Shown: positions 57,468 through 63,877 of the stretch, piece after piece | Numbering within the stretch: the stretch's first letter is position 1 | Layout of the letters: each line of letters opens with the position of its first letter | From: Dechloromonas aromatica (nom. nud.) | GTDB taxonomy: Bacteria; Pseudomonadota; Gammaproteobacteria; Burkholderiales; Rhodocyclaceae | Direction: 5' to 3' | Assembly: GCA_017848965.1 (NCBI GenBank) | Contig: JAFIHA010000060.1 | Span: forward strand, 1-63,877 | Length of the DNA: 63,877 bases | Notes under the pieces: generated by a model | Database searches by the model: none | Told to the model about the DNA's origin: nothing | What the model saw: only the letters and a program-made list of their open reading frames with translations | Position numbers and translations under genes: made by a program

Positions 57468-58118
57468 ATGTCTTTGTTTTTCCCGCAGGGCCGGGGGGCG
57501 CCGGGCGGGCTGCGGTCCGCCGGTGGCGTGGGCTCCGCCATCCTGGTGCACGGAATCCTGTTTGCGCTGATCGCCTTCGGGGCGACGCAGGGCGAGCGCA
57601 TCGTCGAGGCGGCGAAACCGATCGCCGTGCGCTTGCTCAATGAGGCGGCGCCGACGCCGCCGCAACCGCTGCCGCCGGCACCGCCCAAGGTGACGCGGCC
57701 TACCGTCAAACCGGTAGCACAACCGGTGCTGGCGGCCGCGCCGGCGCCTATCGCAACCAGCACTTTCGTCGTTGCCGAACAACCGGTCGCCACCCCGGCG
57801 CCGGTCCAGGCGCCGCCGGCACCGGCCGCGCCGGCTCTGGTCGAGGCCCGTTTCGACGCCGATTACCTGTCCAACCCGAAGCCGCCGTACCCGGCCGCGT
57901 CGCGCCGACTGGGCGAGACCGGCACCGTGCATCTGCGCGTCCATGTCAGCGCCAGCGGCGAGGCGATCAAGGTCCAGCTCAAGAAGAGCAGCGGCTTCGA
58001 GCGCCTCGACAACTCGGCGCTGGAAACCGTCGCCCGCTGGCGCTTCGTTCCCGCCCGCCGGGGCGACGAGGCGGTTGCCGCCTGGGTCGTCGTGCCAATC
58101 GTATTTGAGCTTTCTTAA
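57468..58118 (+). CDS. tonB: TonB energy transducer
   Basis: This 216-residue TonB carries energy from ExbBD to outer-membrane receptors. An N-terminal membrane anchor (VGSAILVHGILFALIAFG, about 21-38) is followed by a Pro/Ala-rich periplasmic linker (50-130) and the TonB C-terminal domain (about 130-216) with PPYPAASRRLGETGTVHLRVHV and a VARWRFVPARR end. GGAGGGGG precedes ATG 57468. It starts the operon tonB-exbB-exbD-receptor-receptor. Confidence 0.94.
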   Translation: MSLFFPQGRGAPGGLRSAGGVGSAILVHGILFALIAFGATQGERIVEAAKPIAVRLLNEAAPTPPQPLPPAPPKVTRPTVKPVAQPVLAAAPAPIATSTFVVAEQPVATPAPVQAPPAPAAPALVEARFDADYLSNPKPPYPAASRRLGETGTVHLRVHVSASGEAIKVQLKKSSGFERLDNSALETVARWRFVPARRGDEAVAAWVVVPIVFELS

Positions 58119-58132
58119 AAAAGGAGTCCTCG

Positions 58133-58819
58133 ATGGGGATCATGCATTTCTGGAACCAGGGCGACTGGGTGACCCACGGCATCGCCATCCTGCTGGCGAT
58201 ACTGTCGGTCCTCAGCTGGATGATCATCGGCAGCCGTTTCTTTGCCCAGTTGCGCGTCAACCGCGGCATCGAGCGTGCCTTCGACGCCTTCTGGGACGCG
58301 CCCAACCTGGCCAGCGGCGTCGCCGCCATCGGCGAACAGGACAAGAGCGGCATCTTCGCCGGCATGGCGCAGACCGCGGCGCAGGTGATGGAAGCGCACG
58401 AGCGGCGCCAGGGGCAGAGCATCGGCAGCGGCGTCTCGCACAGCGAAACGCTGACCCGGGCGCTGCGCAACTACATGGTGCACGCCCAGGCGCGCAACGA
58501 ATCGGGGCTGACCCTGCTCGCCTCGGTCGGCTCCACCGCCCCCTTCATCGGCCTGTTCGGCACCGTCTGGGGCATCTACCACGCGCTGGTCGGCCTCTCC
58601 GGCGCCACCCAGGTGGTGCTCGACAAGGTCGCCGGGCCGGTCGGCGAAGCCCTGATCATGACCGCCGCCGGCCTCTTCGTGGCGATCCCGGCGGTGCTCG
58701 CCTACAACGCGCTGAGCCGCGCCAACCGGCTGGTCACCGCCTACCTCGACGGCTTCGCCCACGACCTGCACGCCTACCTGACCACCGGCACCCGCATCAC
58801 GCTGGCGCGGGCGGCCTGA
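58133..58819 (+). CDS. exbB: ExbB/TolQ-type proton channel protein
   Basis: This 228-residue inner-membrane protein has three helices of the MotA/TolQ/ExbB family: one near residues 15-40, then TLLASVGSTAPFIGLFGTVWGIYHAL (about 125-150) and VGEALIMTAAGLFVAIPAVLAYN (about 172-195). The Thr/Gly-rich proton path residues are present. AAGGAG precedes the ATG. It powers TonB together with ExbD. Confidence 0.95.
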   Translation: MGIMHFWNQGDWVTHGIAILLAILSVLSWMIIGSRFFAQLRVNRGIERAFDAFWDAPNLASGVAAIGEQDKSGIFAGMAQTAAQVMEAHERRQGQSIGSGVSHSETLTRALRNYMVHAQARNESGLTLLASVGSTAPFIGLFGTVWGIYHALVGLSGATQVVLDKVAGPVGEALIMTAAGLFVAIPAVLAYNALSRANRLVTAYLDGFAHDLHAYLTTGTRITLARAA

Positions 58820-58829
58820 GGAGCGCGCG

Positions 58830-59246
58830 ATGTCCTTCGGTTCCTTCAACGAGGGCGGCAACGCCCCGATGGCCGACATCAACACCACCCCGCTGGTCGA
58901 CGTCATGCTCGTCCTGCTGGTCATCTTCATCATCACCGCGCCGCTCTTCCACCAGGCGATTCCGATTGACCTGCCGCGCGTCAGCTCGACCAAACTCGAC
59001 GACAAGCCCGAGGTCATCCAGCTGGCGATCAACGCCGACGGCATCGCCTACTGGAACGGCGAGGCGGTGCACCGCAACGCGCTCGACGCCCGCTTCGCCG
59101 AAGCCAGCGCCCGCCAGCCCGAACTGCACCTGCGCGCCGACCGCGAAGCGCGCTACGAAGCCGTCGCCGACGTGATGGCCGCGGCGCAGCGCAGCGGCAT
59201 CGTCAAGATCGCCTTCGTCACGCAGCCCAAGGGCGAGGCGAAGTGA
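58830..59246 (+). CDS. exbD: ExbD biopolymer transport protein
   Basis: This 138-residue protein has one transmembrane helix containing the essential Asp24 in NTTPLVDVMLVLLVIFIITAPL and a periplasmic domain. It forms the proton-driven ExbB5D2 motor with ExbB, which precedes it by 10 bases. The C-terminal AAAQRSGIVKIAFVTQP end is normal. Confidence 0.96.
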   Translation: MSFGSFNEGGNAPMADINTTPLVDVMLVLLVIFIITAPLFHQAIPIDLPRVSSTKLDDKPEVIQLAINADGIAYWNGEAVHRNALDARFAEASARQPELHLRADREARYEAVADVMAAAQRSGIVKIAFVTQPKGEAK

Positions 59247-59287
59247 ATCGCTCATTCATTCCATAAGAAAACACCAGGGGGTAGTTC

Positions 59288-61363
59288 ATGAAATCCAGGC
59301 AACGCCTGCTTGCCGTCGCCGTGGCGACCGCGTTCGTCCAACCAGCGTCCGCCGCCGACGACGGCGACCGCGTCCTGTCACCGGTCAAGGCCGAAGCGGC
59401 GCGTGAAGTCGAAGTCCAGTCGCGCACCGAACTCGGCCGCCTGACTGAATACACGCCGCTCGCCGGCAGCGTCGTCGAGCGCGAGGAGCTGGAGACGGTG
59501 CGCTTCGTGGACTCCTTCCACGAACTGCTGCCGCGCGTGCCCGGCGTCAGCATGAGCCGCAACATGCGCTTCACCGACGGCGGCAAGAACTACACCGAAA
59601 ACCGCATCGACGGCATGCGTGCCCGCAACACCGGCACCTACGGTTTCGTCGACCAGGTGAACTCGGGCGATATCGAGCGCATCGAGTTCATCCGCGGGCC
59701 GGGCTCGGTATTGAGCGGCAGCAACGCGATCGGCGGCACGATCAACGTGATCACCCGCGATCCCCCGGCCAAACGGGAATTCCAGGTCAGCGGCGAAGCC
59801 TTCGAGGACGGCGGCTACCGTACCGGCCTCAGCGGCGGCGACCGGCTCAGCGACAGCCTCGGCTATTTCTTCAACATCAACCAGCTGGACCATGACGGTT
59901 GGCGTGACCACACCGATCAGAAGAAGACCTCGCTCAGCACCAAGTGGGTCTGGCGTCCGGACAGCAGCTCCAAGCTGGCGCTGCGCTACGAATACATCGA
60001 CGACGACTACCAGAGCGCCGGTTCCCTTGATGAAGCGCAGTTCCGTGCCAACTGGCGGCAGGCCGAGCCGGATAGCTACCTGCGCACGGCGGTCAAGTAT
60101 TCGACGCCGTCGCTGCACTACCGCAAGATGTTCGGCGACTTCGGCGAGCTGAACCTCTACGGCCAGCAGCGCCACACCGATCAGACGGCGCGCTCGTCGG
60201 GATTCTCCGGCGGCGGGGCGACGCTCGGCGACACCGAATCGTACGAGACCAATTTCCAGCTGATCTACAAGCACAATTTCAGCCTGGCCAAGACCTCGGT
60301 CACCGGCGGTTTCGATTATCTGGACACGGCCAGCGACAGCCGGAAATTCAAGGATCTCAGCCCGAACTCCTTTCATTTCTCGCGCGGCGCGCTGACCGGC
60401 TATTCGAAATCCTATGAAAAGAACAAGTCGCCCTTCCTGCAGCTCGAGTTCTCGCCGCTCGATCCGCTGCGCCTGACACTGGGCGTGCGGCGCGACGACA
60501 TCAGTTACCGCATCGATGACAAGATCAACGACAACAAGGACGGCAGCGCCAGCTACCAGAAGACGGTGCGCAAGTTCGGCGCCGTCTATGAAATCTCGCC
60601 GCGCGCCCTGATCTGGGCGAACGTCGCCGAGGGCTTCATGGGTCCGGGCGTCAGCACCCTGCTCGGCAGCGGCACACCGACCCCGGCGACGCCTGCGGCG
60701 GCCTGGGCGTCCCGCTACATACCGGCCAACATGGACCTGAAGCCGGAAGAGTCGATGACCCACGAAATCGGTGTGCGTGGCAGCTTCGATTCCGGCCTCA
60801 AGTACGACACCGGCTATTACGAGACCGACTTCGAGAACCTGATCGTTTCCCAGGCCTGCATCCAGAACGTCGATTATTGCCGTACGCGTAACGTCAATGC
60901 CGCCAAGGCCAGCGCCCACGGCTTCGAGACGGCGCTTTCCTACGATATCAACAAGTATCTGGAAGTCGGCCTGTCGCACACCTACGCCCGTTATCGCTAT
61001 GGCGACTACAAGACGGCGAGCGCCGACTACACCGGCACCCGGCGCTACTACACGCCGCGCAACCACTACAACCTGCGCGTTGTGGTCAAGCCGGCTGCCG
61101 GCTGGCGGGTCGAGCTGGAAGGCGATCGCATCGACAGCTATTACACCAACCAGGCCAATACCGACCGCTACAGCCGTCCCGACCTCTACAACCTGCGCGC
61201 CAGCTACAGCGCCAAGTCGTGGAGCGCCTGGCTGCATGTCTTCAACCTGATGGACAGCAAGTACGCGGAACGCGTCGGCTCCACCGACGCCGGCGTGCGC
61301 AACTCCTTCGACGCCGGCTACACGCCGCGTCTGATCCGGGTCGGGCTGTCCTACCAGTTCTGA
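59288..61363 (+). CDS. TonB-dependent outer-membrane receptor (first of two)
   Basis: This 691-residue receptor has a Sec signal (LLAVAVATAFVQPASA), a plug domain with the RIEFIRGPGSVLSGSNAIGGTINVITRDP signature (split here over residues 133-160), a 22-strand barrel and a C-terminal Phe. A Cys pair (524 and 531) sits in an extracellular-type loop before RNVNAAKA. About 40-50% of positions seem shared with the next gene, so they arose by duplication. The substrate is not evident from sequence. It is in the tonB operon. Confidence 0.93.
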   Translation: MKSRQRLLAVAVATAFVQPASAADDGDRVLSPVKAEAAREVEVQSRTELGRLTEYTPLAGSVVEREELETVRFVDSFHELLPRVPGVSMSRNMRFTDGGKNYTENRIDGMRARNTGTYGFVDQVNSGDIERIEFIRGPGSVLSGSNAIGGTINVITRDPPAKREFQVSGEAFEDGGYRTGLSGGDRLSDSLGYFFNINQLDHDGWRDHTDQKKTSLSTKWVWRPDSSSKLALRYEYIDDDYQSAGSLDEAQFRANWRQAEPDSYLRTAVKYSTPSLHYRKMFGDFGELNLYGQQRHTDQTARSSGFSGGGATLGDTESYETNFQLIYKHNFSLAKTSVTGGFDYLDTASDSRKFKDLSPNSFHFSRGALTGYSKSYEKNKSPFLQLEFSPLDPLRLTLGVRRDDISYRIDDKINDNKDGSASYQKTVRKFGAVYEISPRALIWANVAEGFMGPGVSTLLGSGTPTPATPAAAWASRYIPANMDLKPEESMTHEIGVRGSFDSGLKYDTGYYETDFENLIVSQACIQNVDYCRTRNVNAAKASAHGFETALSYDINKYLEVGLSHTYARYRYGDYKTASADYTGTRRYYTPRNHYNLRVVVKPAAGWRVELEGDRIDSYYTNQANTDRYSRPDLYNLRASYSAKSWSAWLHVFNLMDSKYAERVGSTDAGVRNSFDAGYTPRLIRVGLSYQF

Positions 61364-61392
61364 TGCAAAACCGTATTTCTCTAGGTGAATTC

Positions 61393-63492
61393 ATGTCGGA
61401 AAAGAACGTTCGGGATGGCGCAGCGAATGTGCCACGGGCAATCGCCCTTGTTGTGTTGGGGGTGTCCTGTCAATGGGCATTGGCGCAGAGCGAGGACAAG
61501 CTCCTGGCGCCGGTCAGAACGACCGCCGACGCCGATCTGAGCGTTCAGGAAAAATCGGCAATCGAGACCTTCAGCCCGTATTCGCCGATGTCCGGGACGA
61601 CGATCTCGCCCGAGGTCCTGGACACGGTGAAGTTCGTCGATCCCCGGCGCGAACTGCTCTGGCGCGTTCCCGGGATGACCATGATCCGCAACATCCGGAT
61701 TCCCGACGGGAGCAAGAGCTACACCGACAAGCGGGTCGACGGGATGCGGGTGAATACCTACAGCACCGGCAATTTCAACGCGCTCGACGAGACCAGCCCG
61801 TCGGACGTCGAGCGGGTCGAAGTGATCACCGGCCCGGGCTCCGTGCTGAGCAGCAGCAACGCCTTCGGCGGAACGATCAACGTCATCACGCGCGATCCGC
61901 CGCGCGAACTGGAGCGCCGGATATCGCAGGAGATCGGCGCTTTCGACCTCTACCGGACCGACTATTCCCAGGGCGGGCCACTGAGCCGGGACCTCGGCTA
62001 TTTCTTCAACCTGAATTACATGGATAACAAGGGCTGGCGGGAGAACGACAGCGCTTCGCAAAAGAAGGGTGCGCTGAGCGGCAAACTGGTCTATCGCCCG
62101 GACGAGTTCTCGAAACTGACCGCCCGTCTGGAATATCTGAACGATATCTCGCGCGATCCCGGGTCGATTTCCGAACAGCAGTTTCACGACGACTGGCGCG
62201 AGGCTCTGGCGACCCAGTACAAGAAAACGGATACCACTTACGTCACGCCGTCGTTTCAATACAAGCGGCGGATCGGCGACAACGGCGAGTTGAACGTTTC
62301 GGCGCTGAATCGCATGACGACCTCGAAAAGCCTCAGTGCCACCTCGGCAACGGCGATGAGCGTGGGCGAGGGCGATACGACGGAGAACAGCATCCAGTCG
62401 ATGTATCGCCACGACTTCTCGTTTGCCTTGTCCACGCTGTATCTGGGCGTCGATACGACCTGGATGGATGCCAGATCCAAAAGTTTCAAGAACGCGACCT
62501 CCTATGCCCAGGCACTGGACGGCGATTTTGCCAAGGGCGCGCTGAACACCCATACCGTGGGCAAGGAAAAGCACACCTCGCCCTTCCTCCATTACGAGTT
62601 CTCGCCGCTCGACTCGCTCCGCCTGTCGATGGGAATCCGCAAGGACGACTTCGATCTCGAGACGGACAACAAGCTGGGCGACAAGGGCGATGGCCGCAAG
62701 AGCTTTTCCCGGCTGGTCCGCAAGCTCGGTGCCACCTACGAATTCGCTGGCGGGTATCTGCTCTGGGCGCGCGCCGCCGAAGGCTTTCTGGCGCCGAGCG
62801 TGAGCGACATGCTGGGCAGCGGCGGAACCCCGAATCAAACCACCTATGTGCCGATGAACATGAGCCTCAAGCCGATCGAGTCGATGACCTACGAGCTGGG
62901 CTTGCGCGGCCAGTTGCTGGCGAAGCGCCTGCGCTTCGATACGGCGTATTTCGACACCGACATCAAGAACATGATTGTCCGCGAAGACTGCGCGCCGACC
63001 GAGCCGTGCTACCAAAGGAACGTCAACGCCGGCAAGGCCCGCCTGCACGGCCTGGAAACCTCCATCGTGTTCGACGTCACGCGCTGGCTGGATACCGGGC
63101 TATCTCATACCTGGAGCATCGTCGAGTACAAGGATTACAAGACACCGACCTACGACTACTCCGGGAATACCTGGAAAGGCGCGCCGGCGCACCACTTGAA
63201 CCTGCGCGTCGGGGTCAAGCCCATCGAAGGTTTGCGCGCGGAGCTGGAGTACGACCATATCGCCTCCTACTACCGCAACAACGAGAACGTCGGTGGCACC
63301 TACAAGCGACCGGACCTGTTCCACCTGCGCATCGCCTACAAGACCAAGACCTGGAGCGCGTGGTTCCACGTCCTCAACCTGTTCGACAAGAAATACGCCG
63401 AACGGGCCTGGATGACCGCCGCCGGCAAGGCGACTTACGACGAAGGCTACAAACCGCTGACCCTGCGCGCCGGCGTCAGCTACAACTTCTGA
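61393..63492 (+). CDS. TonB-dependent outer-membrane receptor (second of two)
   Basis: This 699-residue paralogue of the preceding receptor has the same plug signature (RVEVITGPGSVLSSSNAFGGT) and C-terminal barrel end (GVSYNF). A Cys pair at 533 and 539 precedes QRNVNAGKARLHGLE, with a different spacing from the first receptor (C-x5-C versus C-x6-C). AGGTGA before ATG 61393 favours this start over ATG 61363, which overlaps the previous stop. The signal peptide covers ALVVLGVSCQWALAQ. Substrate is unknown; it is cotranscribed. Confidence 0.93.
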   Translation: MSEKNVRDGAANVPRAIALVVLGVSCQWALAQSEDKLLAPVRTTADADLSVQEKSAIETFSPYSPMSGTTISPEVLDTVKFVDPRRELLWRVPGMTMIRNIRIPDGSKSYTDKRVDGMRVNTYSTGNFNALDETSPSDVERVEVITGPGSVLSSSNAFGGTINVITRDPPRELERRISQEIGAFDLYRTDYSQGGPLSRDLGYFFNLNYMDNKGWRENDSASQKKGALSGKLVYRPDEFSKLTARLEYLNDISRDPGSISEQQFHDDWREALATQYKKTDTTYVTPSFQYKRRIGDNGELNVSALNRMTTSKSLSATSATAMSVGEGDTTENSIQSMYRHDFSFALSTLYLGVDTTWMDARSKSFKNATSYAQALDGDFAKGALNTHTVGKEKHTSPFLHYEFSPLDSLRLSMGIRKDDFDLETDNKLGDKGDGRKSFSRLVRKLGATYEFAGGYLLWARAAEGFLAPSVSDMLGSGGTPNQTTYVPMNMSLKPIESMTYELGLRGQLLAKRLRFDTAYFDTDIKNMIVREDCAPTEPCYQRNVNAGKARLHGLETSIVFDVTRWLDTGLSHTWSIVEYKDYKTPTYDYSGNTWKGAPAHHLNLRVGVKPIEGLRAELEYDHIASYYRNNENVGGTYKRPDLFHLRIAYKTKTWSAWFHVLNLFDKKYAERAWMTAAGKATYDEGYKPLTLRAGVSYNF

Positions 63493-63510
63493 CGGGAGCG
63501 AAACGTGCGC

Positions 63511-63877
63511 ATGGTGAAAGAACTGGTTCTGTTGTCGATGCTGCTCTGTGCGGCAAGCGTGCCGGCGCAGGAGACCGGCGAGCGGCGCGGACCGCCGCCC
63601 GGCGTCAGTCGTGGCGATTACGCTGGGCCGCGGCCGCCGGCCGATGCGTCCGACGAAGAAAAACGGGCCTTCTGGCGGGCGCGGGCGGCCGAGCGGCGCC
63701 AGGCCGAGGCGGCACCGGTCGCTGCAGAAGTCGCTGCGCCGGTAGCCGAAAAGGCGCCGCCGGCGGCTGATGCTCGCCCGGGCAAGCCGGCAGCCAGCCA
63801 GGCACCAGCCGCTCGCGCCCAGGCGGACGATCCGCATGCCGGGCACACGATGCCGATGGCCGCGCCGCCGGCGCCGG
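63511..63877 (+). CDS. secreted Pro/Ala-rich protein with His/Met motif (partial)
   Basis: The gene runs off the right end of the window with at least 122 codons. A signal peptide (MVKELVLLSMLLCAASVPAQ) leads into a disordered Pro/Ala/Arg-rich chain, and the visible part ends with DDPHAGHTMPMAAPP, a His/Met cluster that could bind metal. A GTG at 63505 is an alternative start. It follows the second receptor by 18 bases and is probably in the same operon. The missing C-terminus prevents a family call. Confidence 0.75.
   Translation, partial: MVKELVLLSMLLCAASVPAQETGERRGPPPGVSRGDYAGPRPPADASDEEKRAFWRARAAERRQAEAAPVAAEVAAPVAEKAPPAADARPGKPAASQAPAARAQADDPHAGHTMPMAAPPAP

Noticed and set aside
59247..59287. 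Cobalamin riboswitch before the TonB-dependent receptor
   Set aside because: The gap is only 41 bases, far too short, and no B12-box motif is present here or before tonB.

Overview
The window is 63.9 kb of GC-rich chromosome that opens at the 3' end of an rRNA operon (5S rRNA plus terminator). Gene content and order suggest a betaproteobacterium, most likely a Rhodocyclales relative (Dechloromonas/Azonexus-like). Pointers to this are the MutL carrying its own endonuclease motif, the alpha-E/ATP-grasp pair, the DUF3108-RsmB neighbourhood and a diverse metal and redox repertoire. This placement is an inference from gene content, not from a search. Most genes are chromosomal housekeeping genes in tight same-strand runs. 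I see no prophage, transposase, tRNA or CRISPR array.

Layout: (1) 5S rRNA, then htpG behind a recognisable sigma-32 promoter, a small DUF3820 protein and a lone GspE/PilB-type ATPase. (2) 4382-11826, minus strand: a tightly coupled five-gene operon reading SWIM zinc finger, DUF5691 helical-repeat protein, MoxR/YehL-type AAA+ ATPase, DUF5682 protein and vWA (MIDAS) protein. It corresponds to the uncharacterised yehLMPQ-like modules and is the best candidate here for an undescribed system. (3) 11.8-13.05 kb: a less GC-rich accessory patch with an unknown protein. (4) 13-18 kb: HD phosphohydrolase, an orphan BchE-like B12/radical-SAM protein, an RDD membrane protein and katG. (5) 18.4-25.2 kb: purM, a short RlpA-like protein, an RND pump (adaptor plus permease, no outer-membrane factor) and a response regulator with no kinase.

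(6) 25.2-31.5 kb: miaA, a PBP7-type endopeptidase, a GGDEF/EAL protein and mutL. (7) 31.5-38.8 kb: a six-gene run (dedA, lipoprotein-like gene, purN, DUF3108, rsmB-like, mscS) followed by a two-gene envelope unit with its own strong promoter. (8) 38.9-44.4 kb: a small conserved protein, an orphan ParA ATPase, then argD-argF-argG with DUF2788, ppnP and yajQ. (9) 44.5-51.4 kb: a glutamine amidotransferase head-to-head with a retropepsin-like protease, a NUDIX hydrolase, a CobD-like protein, a thiolase, and the ATP-grasp/alpha-E pair.

(10) 51.4-57.1 kb, minus strand: Na/Pi symporter, FAD oxidoreductase with a lipoprotein cytochrome c', a small protein, and ureF-ureG without urease structural genes. 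(11) 57.5 kb to the end: tonB-exbB-exbD followed by two paralogous TonB-dependent receptors and a truncated secreted His/Met-containing protein, preceded by two related palindromic operator candidates. The position of the nickel chaperone genes directly across the intergenic region makes metal uptake, possibly nickel, a testable idea for this last system.
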